A stretch of 64,000 nt of DNA from Nostoc indistinguendum CM1-VF10 (GTDB lineage Bacteria; Cyanobacteriota; Cyanobacteriia; Cyanobacteriales; Nostocaceae), in the NCBI GenBank assembly GCA_019359215.1, contig JAHHHS010000020.1:1-64000 (forward strand). The letters are read 5' to 3'. Position 1 is the stretch's first letter. The number at the start of each line of letters is the position of its first letter. Position numbers and translations under genes: made by a program. Shown in pieces: positions 25,571 through 36,400 of this stretch. The notes beneath the pieces are model-generated. The model worked only from the letters and a program-made list of their open reading frames with translations, was not told the origin of the DNA and did no database searches.

Positions 25571-28500
25571 TTACAAGTTTACATCTTGTTGCTGATACAG
25601 GTAGAAATAGTGACCTTTAGCAGCCATTAATTCTTGATGGCTACCTTTTTCTATAACTCTGCTATTATCCATCACAACAATCATGTCTGCGTTACTTACG
25701 GTGTTGAGTCGATGGGTAATAAAAAATACTGTATCACCCTTGAATGCTTTGGCTAAATTAAGACATATTTGCCGCTCTGTGGGATAATCTAATGCGCTGG
25801 TTGCTTCATCTAAAACTAATAATTTTGGTCGTTGTAAAACAGAGCGAGCGATCGCAATTCTTTGTCGTTGTCCACCTGAAAGTGCAGAACCCCGTTCTCC
25901 TACCCGTGTATTGTAACCGTTGGGTAAGTTCATAATAAATTCGTGGGCGCACGCAACCTGAGCCGCTTCGATAATTTCTTCGGTTGTCGCATCAGGATTG
26001 GTTAAAGCAATATTTTCCTGAACGCTGCCGTCAAACAACAATGTTTCTTGGGGAACTACGCCAATTTGTCGTCGCAGTGAATAGAGTTCTACTTTGGCAA
26101 TATCATAACCATCAATCAAAATTCTGCCGGACTCGGTATCGTAAAGTCTGAGCAGTAATTTCATCATCGTACTTTTACCAGAGCCACTTTGGCCGACAAT
26201 GCCAATAAATTTCCCTGGCTCAAATTCGAGGTTGACATTAGAAAGTTGCAGAGGGCCACTTGTGCCAAAGCGGAAGGAAACATTTTCGTATTTTACTGCT
26301 CCCTTGATGGCAGGTAAGGGTATATTGTAACGGTCTGTTTCTCCTTCTTGTGGAGTATCGACAATATCGCTTAAACGTTCTATTGACAAGGCTGTTTCTT
26401 GGAAGCTTTGCCAGAGTTGAGCTAAACGCAATATTGGGCTGGTGACGTAACCCGATATAATTCTAAAGGCAATTAATTCGCCTAAAGTTAATTCTCCTTG
26501 GAGTACTAGATAAGCTCCTACCCACAAAACCAGTAAGCTGCTGAGTTTGTTGAGGAAGTTGCTGGTGGAGTTAGCGAGGGTGGAAGTCACAACGGTTTTA
26601 AAACCGGCGGCGACAAACCGAGCATAACGCTCTTGCCAAGAAAAGCGCGATCGCAATTCGATATTTTGCGCTTTTACTGTTTGAATCCCTGACATTACCT
26701 CAACTAAATAAGATTGAGTTTCGGCGTTGCGTTCGGCTTTGCCACGTAACTGCCTGCTAATGGTGGGAGAAGCAACTAAGGTGATCAGGATAAACACTGG
26801 AATTGTGCTTAAGCCTACTAAGGTGAGTTGCCAACTATAAATCAGCATCACACCGATATAAACCAACGAGAATAGAGCGTCTAACCCGACTGTCAAGGCA
26901 GTACCCGTCAAGAATTGGCGGATATTTTCTAATTCGTTGATGCGAGTGGAAAGTTCGCCCACCGGTCGGCGTTCAAAATAGCGCAGTGGCAAACGTAATA
27001 AGTGGTCGATAATTTGCGAGCCTAAACCCATATCGATCCGGTTAGTGGTATCGACAAATAAGTAGGTTCTTAAGGTAGTCAGCACTGCTTCAAATAACCC
27101 GACTACTAATAGCAAAATCCCCAAAATATGTAGTGTGCCAATACTATTTTGAGTGATAACTTTGTCGATGATTAACTGAACTACCAGAGGATTTGCCAAT
27201 GCTGCCAACTGCACAAAAAAGGAAGCGACAAAGACCTCTATCAGAACTCGACGGTGGCGAGATAAATAGGGTATAAACCACCGTAAACTAAAACGCTCTT
27301 GGGGCGTTTCTTTGGTAGCACTCAGGAGTAATACTCTAACTTTGGGCGGAAAGTCGGTTGGATCAACATCTAATTGTTCAACCAATTGAGCAGGTTTGCA
27401 GCGTACAATTCCTTTGGATGGCACACCCACAACCATAGTATTTGCATCTGCTGCATATAAAACGGCAAAATTATCACCATAGCGAATCAGCGCTGGGGTA
27501 GGAATGCGCGTCACTGAGGCGACTGGTAGCTCTATCAACTGCGCTTTAAGCCCGATTAACTCTGCCAGGTAAGCATTAACTTGAAACGATATAGTGCCCT
27601 GACGTTTGACTTGCTCAGTTAAGATGCGGCGAACTACTTCTCGACGAAACGGCATTTCTAGGTGCTTCGCGATCATTTGGAAGCACGCGAAGGTTGTATT
27701 TAATTCTCCCTTACCACTAAAAAACGGATATTTCTCTTTTGACGAAGTGTTTGAGGTCTGGGGGGCTGGTTGCGGAACTATTTCGTCTGATGCGTAAGGA
27801 ATATCTAATTCCTCTGTGCTATCTGATCTGGTGTCCCTAACTACAATTTCTATCTGATGATTATCTTCCAGTATCAAATTTGACGGATGTATACCAAGCA
27901 ATCGTGCGGGGTTTTGACTTATAACCTGGATATTGTTTCTGTCATCGTCCGATTCTAGGCGATCGCCAGGTAAGAAGTTCGTTATTGCACCTCCGCCACT
28001 CACAAACCAGACGCTTTCGCTATCGAGTTTGTTGAATGGAGTTGTCCCTGGAGGGAGGTAATGGATTTTCGACTGTGGTAAGGCGTTTTCTGCTAATTCT
28101 TTGAAATTTAAAGTAGCGATTGGTTGCTGTTTCCAATATGAGCTGAGAATCTCGAAAACTTCCACCAAAGAGCTGCGGTTCTTGCGAGCATTGGCGAAAG
28201 CTGGATATAAAGCCAGAAAGCTAAAATATGCCGATGCATTCAAGGTTAAACATACTACTTCGGTAGAGGCGATCGCTGTTTCACAGGCGACATCGCGCAA
28301 CAAACCAATTTCGCCGATAATTTCTCCCGGTTGCAGTAATTTTAGGGTGATTGGCATTTGCGTCTGGGGGTCATATCCCAACAAGCGCACTTGTCCTTCA
28401 TAAATGATGGTGATGTGGTCTGGGAGACTTTCTTTCCCGATGATTTTCTGGCCTATGCGATAGCGCCAAGCTTGCAGCTGTTCTGATAAATTAGCGATCG

Positions 28501-28573
28501 CTGCATCTGGTAAATGATCGAACCCTTCTAGGGTAGTGATAAATTCGAGGAAAGTGTTCTTAATATAAGTCAT
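25571..28573 (-). CDS. type I secretion ABC exporter with N-terminal cyclic-nucleotide-binding domain and inactive C39-like domain
   Basis: About 1000 aa, larger than HlyB (about 700) because of an N-terminal cNMP-binding-like domain (about 10-130, containing LQPGEIIGEIGLLRD). A C39-peptidase-like domain follows at about 285-405. The catalytic Cys position of TTFACF is Thr, and the His and Asp motifs are also absent (GDNFAVL, VVGVPSKG). Then come the transmembrane domain (445-730) and the nucleotide-binding domain with GQSGSGKST, LSGGQ and LLVLDEA. An inactive C39-like domain is what HlyB-type exporters of RTX proteins have. ATG 28573 is preferred to the TTG three codons upstream. The outer-membrane partner is not in the window. 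Confidence 0.9.
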   Translation of the reverse strand: MTYIKNTFLEFITTLEGFDHLPDAAIANLSEQLQAWRYRIGQKIIGKESLPDHITIIYEGQVRLLGYDPQTQMPITLKLLQPGEIIGEIGLLRDVACETAIASTEVVCLTLNASAYFSFLALYPAFANARKNRSSLVEVFEILSSYWKQQPIATLNFKELAENALPQSKIHYLPPGTTPFNKLDSESVWFVSGGGAITNFLPGDRLESDDDRNNIQVISQNPARLLGIHPSNLILEDNHQIEIVVRDTRSDSTEELDIPYASDEIVPQPAPQTSNTSSKEKYPFFSGKGELNTTFACFQMIAKHLEMPFRREVVRRILTEQVKRQGTISFQVNAYLAELIGLKAQLIELPVASVTRIPTPALIRYGDNFAVLYAADANTMVVGVPSKGIVRCKPAQLVEQLDVDPTDFPPKVRVLLLSATKETPQERFSLRWFIPYLSRHRRVLIEVFVASFFVQLAALANPLVVQLIIDKVITQNSIGTLHILGILLLVVGLFEAVLTTLRTYLFVDTTNRIDMGLGSQIIDHLLRLPLRYFERRPVGELSTRINELENIRQFLTGTALTVGLDALFSLVYIGVMLIYSWQLTLVGLSTIPVFILITLVASPTISRQLRGKAERNAETQSYLVEVMSGIQTVKAQNIELRSRFSWQERYARFVAAGFKTVVTSTLANSTSNFLNKLSSLLVLWVGAYLVLQGELTLGELIAFRIISGYVTSPILRLAQLWQSFQETALSIERLSDIVDTPQEGETDRYNIPLPAIKGAVKYENVSFRFGTSGPLQLSNVNLEFEPGKFIGIVGQSGSGKSTMMKLLLRLYDTESGRILIDGYDIAKVELYSLRRQIGVVPQETLLFDGSVQENIALTNPDATTEEIIEAAQVACAHEFIMNLPNGYNTRVGERGSALSGGQRQRIAIARSVLQRPKLLVLDEATSALDYPTERQICLNLAKAFKGDTVFFITHRLNTVSNADMIVVMDNSRVIEKGSHQELMAAKGHYFYLYQQQDVNL

Positions 28574-29782
28574 ATGAAACAAGTCAAAAGTAAAAGTGAG
28601 AAATAAAGTTGCGAGTTAGAGAGTATCTCTTTTACTAACAGTGGTAGTTTTTGGTATTATGCCAGCAGTGTCAAGATTTCCGTGACATTCAGTGTAGCTA
28701 AATACGTAAAAATACAGAGAGTAGATGAGTCTAATTGCAGACATATATTCATCTCACAGGTGATAAATGTTATGCGTCGTTCAAAACAATAAAGAAAGAG
28801 TAAATAGCTCGACGACAAGTTATCACTTAGTTTATCTTACATAATTTATACAAATTCGAAAAAAATATTTAGGATTGCAACTATGTAAGATGGATACTCA
28901 TCATCAAACCAAGGCAAAGAAACGCGGTTGTTAAACTTAGAGTTGCATATTTTAATTTATGATAATCAACATGAAACTATCATAAATGCTTTCCTAAGTA
29001 AATACCCTAATTAAGAATTATGTAATAAAAAAAACTTTAAATTTCTGAACTATTTTTTACAAATGTATTATAGGGATTGACAGGATCACCGATGGCAAAG
29101 ACGGTAAGCTTTTCTTGGTAAACATTAATATGCCGTTTGCTAGCTTAATTTAATAAAAATTCACTAGAAAAATTAATTTTAAGATTTTTGTCACCGTAGA
29201 GGAATTAAATATTAAATTTATAAAGTAAATGCAATAATTGCCTTCAGTAAATTTACTAGTTTAATTAATATGGAGTCAATCTAATGGCTATGTATTAGAA
29301 CTTAAAACTTACGCAAAAAGGCTAGTGAAAGCCTTGATTTCCCGTAGGGGCAATTCATGTAGACGCATACTCCTAGGCCGAAGCAAGCTACGCAAAGCCT
29401 CTGTCTGCGGGAAGCTTACGCCCAGTGTGTCGCAGGGAAGGTAAAAAAGCGGCTACTCTACGAGAACGGCAAAGGCTAACCCGCAGGGTATTGCTTCAAC
29501 ATTATTGTACTTGATGTGATGGTAAGTCATATACTAAAAGAACCTTATCCTGCAACTGGGATGGGGTTCTTTTTTTTAGCTAAGTAATTACCTAAGTTTA
29601 ATATAGGACTCCGATTTGATTTCTGAAAACATACTGAGACTGAAAAGCCAGTTTTATCAGGGTTTTATCTGAAATCTTGTTCAAAATATAAGTACACCCC
29701 AAAAAGGCTCTTCTCCACTCCCTGTCTATAGCGTTTCGCTCACCACGCAAATAATTATCAAAAATCAAAGCAGACTGCTATG
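28574..29782. other. intergenic region, 1.2 kb
   Basis: Between the exporter gene and the Calx-beta RTX gene. It is AT-rich, with fragments of dispersed repeats at 29350-29480 (GCTACGCAAAGCCTCTGTCT and related) and a terminator at 29538-29577. No intact gene is seen, and I could not identify a promoter. Confidence 0.45.
29538..29577. terminator. rho-independent terminator downstream of the Calx-beta RTX gene
   Basis: AAGAACC...GGTTCTT stem with inner TATCC/GGATG pairing, then eight T on the plus strand; the minus side has TTCTTTT. It separates the RTX gene from the exporter gene. Confidence 0.65.
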
Positions 29783-31747
29783 TTATGCGGCATTGACACT
29801 TAAATTTACCTGCACAATCACATCGTTGTAATCTTTGTCACCACCATTTGCTAAATCTTCAAAACCAAAGGCGTCGCTCAAGCTGTCGATTTGAAGATTT
29901 GTTGGATCAGAAAACAGGATGTCTGTTATGGAAGCTTGTCCTGCCAAAATACTATCAGTAGTGCTGTTGCGTACTAAGTAAAATCTGATCTGCTCACCAG
30001 AAGTAAATTGTACCAAACTGGTTAAGTTGCCATTAAAGCCATTAGGAATATTGCCGAGAGAGGAAAAAATCACCTTGGCTCGTTGCACGGCGGCTTCGGC
30101 ATAACCAGTAGCACCAGGGGCAATATCACCAATATTTCCTTGTTGATTGTCTACGGTAAATACTCCCACTTCATAGAGCTGATTAGAACTGCGACTTGTC
30201 AGTTCTACTGAGAGTCTTGCTTTATTGCCATTACCTTTGACGGTGAAGACATCACTATCAGCACTCTTCGATAGTGGAATATCATTATCAGTGATGCCAA
30301 CGTTGACAGAGGCGATCGCAATCCCATCATAATTAGCATCGCTACTTGTAGCTGTATGCCCAATAGCTTCACTGCCCTCGCCTTCTATTACCTCATCATC
30401 TACTGCTGTTACCGTCACATTTTGCGCTACATTCCAATTCAGTGCAGTGAAGGTGAGAGTCTGAGTACTAGTTTTGATTTGCTTGCTGTTACTGATAGCA
30501 ATGGTAACATCAGCACTTGGCTGGCTACTGAGTACCAGTGAATAGCTATCATCTGTACCGCCTTCGGTGACATTGGTGCTATCCCCAGTCTCGGTAATGG
30601 TAACTACAGAATCGGGATTAGAATCATCATCATTGTTGATAGTTCCTTTAGCTGTACCACTATTAGGATTAACAATTGCCTCATTTGTAGGATTGCTCAA
30701 ACTGACACTGAAAGTTTCATTCTCCTCGAATAGGAAATCTGGAGTTGTTTCAACTATGAAGCTTTTCTGGGTTTCTCCTGCTTGAAAGGTGATAGTCTCA
30801 GTTTGGGCTGTAAAGTCAGCGCTACTGGCAGTATCTTCTGCGGTTAAAGATGTAGATACAGTTACGCTTTGTTCAGCTTGGGTATCTTCTGCACGGTTAA
30901 TAGTGAAGGTAATAGCATTTCCTTCTGTTGCTGAAGGATTAGTAATTGAGAAAGTTGCAACTATATAGTCGAAATCGTCTGGTGTCAGAGTATTAGCTTG
31001 GATATTTCTTAAAATGCCGAACTCTTTTAACTCACCATTGATATTAACTTTTATGGATGTATCTAGTCCTACCTGCTCTAATTTGATATCTGAGAATTTC
31101 TGAACTTCAGGAATTCCAGCAATTAGAACTTTATCTTCACCATTGGTAAAATCTAATACTTCGACAGGCACATCAGGAACTGCTGCACTAGCGATATAAA
31201 AGCGGTCTTTTTCAGTACCTCCTATGAGTTGGCTACCGTTTGTACCACCAAGGAGTGAATCATCGCCAGATCCACCGAATAAGCGATCGCTAGCTAATCC
31301 CCCAATCAGAAAATCATCACCTTCATTACCCTCAAGTCTGTTATTACCTATTCCATTGGAGACATTGAGAAAATCATTACCGATTCCACCGAGTAGTGTA
31401 TTGTAGCCGCTTCCATCTAAAACTGTGAGTTCATCGTTTCCTAAACCGCCATCGAGTTTGTTGTTGCTACCTTCAACTACAACAAGCTCGTCGTCGTCTT
31501 CTTCTCCTTCAAGGGTGTTAAAGCCAGAACTACCTAGAGCCAATAAGCTATCTGTTCCAACACCGCCTCTTAAAGTATCGTTATTGTTGCCAACAAGGAG
31601 ATCGTTTCCCGAGCCACCATCAAGCAAATTATTCCCTTGACCATTGGAAGCAGCATCTAGAGTATCATCGCCCTCAAAACCAAAAACTTGGTCATTTTGA
31701 CTGGCGTATAACTCATCCTGACTTGAAGTACCTTCAATATTCATCAC
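29783..31747 (-). CDS. RTX / Calx-beta / DUF4114 secreted protein
   Basis: A 654-aa acidic protein without a Sec signal, as expected for type I secretion. Residues about 1-195 are calcium-binding RTX nonapeptides (GGSGNDLLVG, GGLGNDELTV, GNEGDDFLIGG, GGSGDDSLLGG). About 260-375 and 380-490 are Calx-beta domains (ITNPSATEGNAITFTINR; then DDEVIEGEGSE). The C-terminal 130 residues end in FGFEDLANGGDKDYNDVIV, the signature of DUF4114. Unlike the two larger neighbours, its RTX block is N-terminal. It is probably a calcium-stabilised extracellular or adhesive protein; no catalytic domain is seen. It is transcribed from its own promoter region, which has a Pho-box-like repeat. Confidence 0.88.
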   Translation of the reverse strand: MMNIEGTSSQDELYASQNDQVFGFEGDDTLDAASNGQGNNLLDGGSGNDLLVGNNNDTLRGGVGTDSLLALGSSGFNTLEGEEDDDELVVVEGSNNKLDGGLGNDELTVLDGSGYNTLLGGIGNDFLNVSNGIGNNRLEGNEGDDFLIGGLASDRLFGGSGDDSLLGGTNGSQLIGGTEKDRFYIASAAVPDVPVEVLDFTNGEDKVLIAGIPEVQKFSDIKLEQVGLDTSIKVNINGELKEFGILRNIQANTLTPDDFDYIVATFSITNPSATEGNAITFTINRAEDTQAEQSVTVSTSLTAEDTASSADFTAQTETITFQAGETQKSFIVETTPDFLFEENETFSVSLSNPTNEAIVNPNSGTAKGTINNDDDSNPDSVVTITETGDSTNVTEGGTDDSYSLVLSSQPSADVTIAISNSKQIKTSTQTLTFTALNWNVAQNVTVTAVDDEVIEGEGSEAIGHTATSSDANYDGIAIASVNVGITDNDIPLSKSADSDVFTVKGNGNKARLSVELTSRSSNQLYEVGVFTVDNQQGNIGDIAPGATGYAEAAVQRAKVIFSSLGNIPNGFNGNLTSLVQFTSGEQIRFYLVRNSTTDSILAGQASITDILFSDPTNLQIDSLSDAFGFEDLANGGDKDYNDVIVQVNLSVNAA

Positions 31748-31895
31748 TCTATTTTCACCCTGGTATGGAACTGCGATTTTCTTTTTGAAATATCCTGAGA
31801 TTCAAAAGTTCGTTATATCACAGTTAATCTGAAATTTTGCTCAATAATCAGACTGGATTCCTTTATAGCTAGCTTGTTTCAGCAGTTTTTATTCA

Positions 31896-31925
31896 ATGTT
31901 TAATAAAGGTTATAAGCAAGTTAAA
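31896..31925 (-). promoter_or_regulatory. Pho-box-like repeat upstream of the Calx-beta RTX gene
   Basis: Plus-strand units ATGTTTAA, AGGTTATA and AAGTTAAA spaced by 3 nt (11-bp period). Read on the minus strand these approach the cyanobacterial Pho box (PyTTAAPyPyT repeats). One unit is perfect, one has one mismatch and one has two. It lies about 150 bp upstream of the start. Confidence 0.45.
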
Positions 31926-31965
31926 ATTTGGGACAAAAAGCAGAAGGCTCTTTACTAGCAAATAG

Positions 31966-31994
31966 ATCCCCAACTTCTTCAAGAAGTCGGGGAT
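31966..31994. terminator. hairpin terminator downstream of the GDPD-phytase gene
   Basis: ATCCCCAACTTCTT / AAGAAGTCGGGGAT hairpin with one mismatch. Nearly the same hairpin lies at 36401-36431; this is a common cyanobacterial intergenic hairpin type. Confidence 0.65.
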
Positions 31995-32071
31995 TTGATC
32001 CTTGCATTAGCAAAATCGCTACAGCTTAATTAATGAATGAATGTTGAATCTAAGCTGTAATCATCTTTCAG

Positions 32072-35000
32072 CTAAATGACACTAGCAGAAAAAACGAAAT
32101 CATTTATTGTGAGGCTAGTTGATGCAATTCCCACCAATGAAGCCAACTCTATATTTCCAGTTTTCACGAGAGTGTCGCTACCTTGTTGCAATAGCGTTAA
32201 ATTACTGACGCGAATACCGCCCAGCCCGATTTTATCAATGCCGATCGCAAAATCGGTCACAATGTTGTTGCTAGTTGGCACATTGGCGTTAGCAATCCAG
32301 AATTGGTCAGCACCAGCACCACCACTGAGGCGATTACCGCCCTGTTGACCAGCAAATAGCACATCATCACCATCGCCACCAAACAGGGAGTCATTGACAC
32401 TAGAGAAGAGTTTGTCATCTCCAGAACCACCGTAGAGACGGTTATTACTACCGCTACTGCGAAGGGTATCATTACTTGAACCACCAAATAATAATTGACG
32501 AGAACCTTCAATTACTGTGAGACTATCATCACCTTCTGCCCCAAGTAAATTATTACTACCACTAGCTTCCACTACGGTAACAACATCATTACCATTGCCA
32601 CCATCAGCAGTAGTATTTTGAGCCGGGCCGTTTTGACCAATAAATATCTGATCGTTACCCTCTTCTGTGGATACTGAAGAGTCACTGCCGGCTAGCACTG
32701 TGTCTTCACCGTTTCCAGCCTGGACTGTATTTCCTTTTGTACTCTCTACAAAGTCTGCTCCGTCACCTGTGAATAAGGTTTGATTTGGCTGAACGGTAAT
32801 ATCATCGCTGCTGGTGGAACCAGAATTAATTTCTTCAGCTTGAGGTTTACCTAAACCAGGAGCAAGATTAAGGGGATTCTCCAGCTTCAACAGAATAATT
32901 TCATTGTTGTCTATAACTGGATTTTGAGGATCATTTCCAGGACGACCTGTAGAGAAGGGATAATTGTTGTCATTAGCTACCAAAATGGTGTTTTTGTCAA
33001 CAACTAAAACATTTTCAATGGTTACAAATGGGAAGTCAAAGGTGGTTTTGCCATCTCCATTCAAGTCATTGGGGTCTTGGATATTTAACAAGTCTCCAAC
33101 TTCTTCTTTAGCTACATAACCCTTAGAATCTGTTTTAGACAAGTCTATTTTGTAAATCTTTTTAAATTCAGCCGCAGCCCCTTGACCACCATCCCGCTCA
33201 ATGACTAAGTATTCATTGTCATTAATGACTGCTAAATCGCCGATCGCATAAGCAGGATTTTCCAGCTTGTAGTAAAGTTTTTTACCAGTGTAATCACGGC
33301 TAGCGATATCAAATTCATTAATTCGCAAAGCACCAGCAGGATCACCTTGAACCGTACCCTCTAGTAGCATATAGAGTTTGGTTTTGCTGGCGTTGATTGC
33401 TCCGCCTTCAAAACCTTTGGAACCACCCAAGTTTGCAAAAGCATCTCCTGAGAGAACATCGGGGTTTTGTGGCGATCGCACCAAGTTATTCTGAGGATCA
33501 CTCAAGAAATCTCGGACTTTATCCCCTGTATCTGGGAAGTCTGTGAAGAGTGCATCTACCCCTAATTGAAAGAACTGCTGAAATTCTAGTTCTGGATTAC
33601 CTTGGTAATCTGCTGCTAAGTACTGGTCTTCGTCCCGAAAGGTGTAGGGATGAACCTGTAAACCTGCACTATGAGCATCTTGAATTAAAGTCGTGGGAGG
33701 TAACGTTGTCTTATCAGCATCATTTACTGCTCCATCCCCATTAACATCATCTGCCAATCCATCACCATTAGCATCAGTACCTTTGACACTAACAATCATC
33801 CGTTTCCAAGGGCCAATGCCATCAGCATAGGTGGCAATTTCAGCCAAGCCTTGTGGAGTCCGTAAATCACCATAAGTACGAGGATCATTACTGACTTCCA
33901 AATCATAAGGCTGAGTTTCTATGAGCGTACCATTTAGCTCAATGCCAGATGCATCTAGAAGTTGGACGAGTGGAATATCCACTCCTGCTTCTGGCATAAT
34001 GCGATCGTGTAGATCCTTGAGATTACCTACTTCAAAAGACTGGATGAAGATCCGACTTGGATCGGTGAAGTTCTCAGCCTTGAGTGTATCGATCAGTATC
34101 TCACTGATGTTTCTGTTAATTTTTTCGGTGGTGCCTACATATGTGGCTTCTTCGGCAGAATAGGTGGGATGCTTCGTTTCTGGGTAGATGCCAATCTTTT
34201 TACCTGTCTGGGCTTCTACCTCTTTAACCAAGTCGATGATTTCGGCGAGAGTGGGAATTTCAAATTGACCATTGAAGGATTGGTCACGGAAAGGTAGACG
34301 CTGTATCGCCCCTAAAGTCTTGATTTCTTCTAAAGTAAAGTCTTCAGCGAACCAACCTGTGACTTCAGTTCCATCGAGGCTGACTGTTTTCTTGCGATCG
34401 GCAAACTGTGGATATTTGCTAATATCGTAAACGTCTGTGGTTGTATTGCTTAAATCGACGCTGCCATCAGCACTTAAAATTGCTAAAGCAGGCTCATGAC
34501 GAGCAATTAACACACCATCTTTTGTAACTACTAAGTCTGGCTCAATAAAATCAGCGCCGTCTGCAATTGCCTGTTTGTATGCCTCTAGCGTATGTTCTGG
34601 AAGCTCCCCACTTGCACCTCTGTGGCCAATTACTTTAGGTGCTTCTCCATTTAAAGTTTTGAATTGGTCGGGTGTAGCAACGGGAGCTTCTAACAACTTA
34701 CCAGTGGCATCAAAATGTAGTAGATAGGGGCCAAACTCCTCTCCCACCCAGATTGTCCCGTCTTTATCAAAGACGAATGACTCTATATCAAAATCTGCAC
34801 CAGTCAGTAATCTATTACTAGTTCCTTCATTAACTATTTGGAAAGGAATCTTGTTATCGGGATCAGACAGTTGAATGTAATCTAAAACTTTAACGCTGCC
34901 ATCTCCATTTTCTGTTCCCTTGAAATTCGGATTTAAACGATTGATTCGCAGTAAGAAATCTGCACTATTGTCTTTGCTACCGTAACCATTATCTGACAAA

Positions 35001-35167
35001 AAATATAAAGAGTTACTGTTAGCAAACTGGACACCGCTAAAGCCCTGTATTGGCTGTCCTGGAAAAGGCCCCGTTCTGCCGTTAGCTGAAATTTCCTCAC
35101 CAGAAACTGGCCCCTCACCATAGGTATCAGCGGGTAAAGAAGCAAAGCCGACTAACTCAATTGCCAT
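32072..35167 (-). CDS. secreted glycerophosphodiester phosphodiesterase nested in a phytase-esterase-like domain, with C-terminal RTX repeats
   Basis: A 1031-aa protein. Residues 1-175 are the first half of an esterase-like (phytase-associated) beta-propeller, with [14 protein letters not shown] and [23 protein letters not shown] complete GDPD domain interrupts it at about 177-560: [15 protein letters not shown] with the catalytic His/Arg, [10 protein letters not shown] and DALFTDFPD. The propeller resumes ([43 protein letters not shown]). From about 775 come RTX repeats ([18 protein letters not shown]) and a C-terminal secretion cassette shared with the giant neighbour. It should release glycerol phosphate from glycerophosphodiesters outside the cell. 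Terminators on both sides make it an independent transcript. Confidence 0.9.
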   Translation of the reverse strand: MAIELVGFASLPADTYGEGPVSGEEISANGRTGPFPGQPIQGFSGVQFANSNSLYFLSDNGYGSKDNSADFLLRINRLNPNFKGTENGDGSVKVLDYIQLSDPDNKIPFQIVNEGTSNRLLTGADFDIESFVFDKDGTIWVGEEFGPYLLHFDATGKLLEAPVATPDQFKTLNGEAPKVIGHRGASGELPEHTLEAYKQAIADGADFIEPDLVVTKDGVLIARHEPALAILSADGSVDLSNTTTDVYDISKYPQFADRKKTVSLDGTEVTGWFAEDFTLEEIKTLGAIQRLPFRDQSFNGQFEIPTLAEIIDLVKEVEAQTGKKIGIYPETKHPTYSAEEATYVGTTEKINRNISEILIDTLKAENFTDPSRIFIQSFEVGNLKDLHDRIMPEAGVDIPLVQLLDASGIELNGTLIETQPYDLEVSNDPRTYGDLRTPQGLAEIATYADGIGPWKRMIVSVKGTDANGDGLADDVNGDGAVNDADKTTLPPTTLIQDAHSAGLQVHPYTFRDEDQYLAADYQGNPELEFQQFFQLGVDALFTDFPDTGDKVRDFLSDPQNNLVRSPQNPDVLSGDAFANLGGSKGFEGGAINASKTKLYMLLEGTVQGDPAGALRINEFDIASRDYTGKKLYYKLENPAYAIGDLAVINDNEYLVIERDGGQGAAAEFKKIYKIDLSKTDSKGYVAKEEVGDLLNIQDPNDLNGDGKTTFDFPFVTIENVLVVDKNTILVANDNNYPFSTGRPGNDPQNPVIDNNEIILLKLENPLNLAPGLGKPQAEEINSGSTSSDDITVQPNQTLFTGDGADFVESTKGNTVQAGNGEDTVLAGSDSSVSTEEGNDQIFIGQNGPAQNTTADGGNGNDVVTVVEASGSNNLLGAEGDDSLTVIEGSRQLLFGGSSNDTLRSSGSNNRLYGGSGDDKLFSSVNDSLFGGDGDDVLFAGQQGGNRLSGGAGADQFWIANANVPTSNNIVTDFAIGIDKIGLGGIRVSNLTLLQQGSDTLVKTGNIELASLVGIASTSLTINDFVFSASVI

Positions 35168-35526
35168 AGTTTAGATTGTTGGTTGGGTATTGGGATTTAA
35201 CTGCATCACAAGCTATTGAAGTTTTCTCATTACTTGTGGAAAAATAAATCATTAACTCAGGCTAGAAACCGGAATTACTGGCAAATTTCAGAATTACAAA
35301 AATATAGTTTCGGCAAGCCCTTTTAGTCCAATTTTGTATTAACGCCGAGAATACATTTACAAAAAACGTATTTTCTCAGAATTATCGAAACCTTGAGACA
35401 TGATAGTGGAATGTCAACTACTAATCTGTGTTAGTGAATAATGAGCATGGAAGACTGAGATTCAGAATTTAATGTTGATAGTAGCTATGAGATAACTTAG
35501 CTAGCAGTAAAGATGTTTCCATGAAA

Positions 35527-35545
35527 AGATTAAGATAAGATAAAA
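35527..35545 (-). promoter_or_regulatory. Pho-box-like element upstream of the GDPD-phytase gene
   Basis: AGATTAAG, 3-nt spacer, AGATAAAA on the plus strand: one perfect and one single-mismatch unit of the PyTTAAPyPyT Pho repeat on the minus strand. It is about 360 bp before the start codon. It is weaker than the boxes at 42524 and 43942. Confidence 0.35.
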
Positions 35546-35747
35546 TTAAACAGAAGAAATGATTAAAATATATTTGCAACCTCGTGTACTTGCAAAACAC
35601 TGTAATTATCAAAAAATAAAATTTGAATTTTGCAGTTTGATATGATGTCCAGTTACAGTCGTTGACTGTTGACTCAAAACTCGTGAACCGTCAACGGTCA
35701 ACAGTGAACAATAGCAATGGAATATTTTTTTACTTGGAAGTCCCTTA

Positions 35748-35910
35748 GAGGATGTTTGAAAAGTCCTCTTGTTGGTAGCAAAACGTTCTAGATCCCCCTA
35801 AATCCCCCTTAAAAAGGGGGACTTTAATTCCGGTTCCCGCCTTAAAAAGGGGGGTTAGGGGGGATCAACAAGCACCTAAAATCACAGCTAGCTACTTTTC
35901 AAACAACCTC
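35748..35910. mobile_element. MITE-like hairpin element, 163 bp
   Basis: Ends are 17-bp terminal inverted repeats with one mismatch (GAGGATGTTTGAAAAGT / ACTTTTCAAACAACCTC). The centre is a second inverted repeat (GATCCCCCTAAATCCCC ... GGGGTTAGGGGGGATC). It has no coding capacity. This is a typical non-autonomous miniature element of Nostoc genomes. Confidence 0.7.
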
Positions 35911-35995
35911 TTTGATTATTTTGAGATTTCCAGTAGCAAATCAATTCATAAGTTCATTACAACAATTGTTGCAATGATTTAAAGGTTTCTTATAC

Positions 35996-36211
35996 ATGAA
36001 AGAGTATTTGTTGCAAAGTATTGAGCAATTACTGCAACGACTTATACATTTGCAAGAAATACTTAAGTATTTCTTATATATGGAAGAGTATTTGTTGCAA
36101 AGTATTAAGCAATTGCTGCAACGGCTTATACATTTGCAAGAAATACTTAAGCCTTTCTTATACATGGAAGAGTATTTGTTGCAAACGTTTAAATTTTCAC
36201 AGATAAATTAG
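35996..36211 (+). repeat. 84-bp direct repeat array, potentially coding
   Basis: Two full units (35996-36079, 36080-36163) and a partial third starting at 36164, each opening with ATG-(A/G)AAGAGTATTTG. In frame each unit encodes a 28-residue amphipathic Leu-rich segment (EYLLQSI[EK]QLLQRLIHLQ), giving a possible 71-aa protein. Each unit also contains an internal inverted repeat (GTATTTGTTGCAAA / TTTGCAAGAAATAC), so an RNA-structural or mobile-repeat origin is equally possible. Remnants of a further unit precede 35996. I do not recognise it. Confidence 0.6.
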
Positions 36212-36400
36212 GCGTAAGTTGGGGAGCTACTGCGCCCTTGCGATTTCCCGACTTAAAGCAAGTGGCGTTTGAGGAAGGAAACCCAACATTATCGAGACTT
36301 TGTTGGGTAACGCTTACGCTCAACCCAAGCGTATTGCCTTACCAAGTTGCAATCTGCTGTATATCATTTGTGTAAATCTTTGCAACTAATGAAATGTTTA

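Noticed and set aside
31224..31640. Ser/Pro-rich plus-strand frames
   Set aside because: They are antisense shadows of the RTX glycine-aspartate repeats on the minus strand.
35996..36211. CRISPR array
   Set aside because: The repeats are 84 bp and contiguous without unique spacers, so this is not CRISPR.
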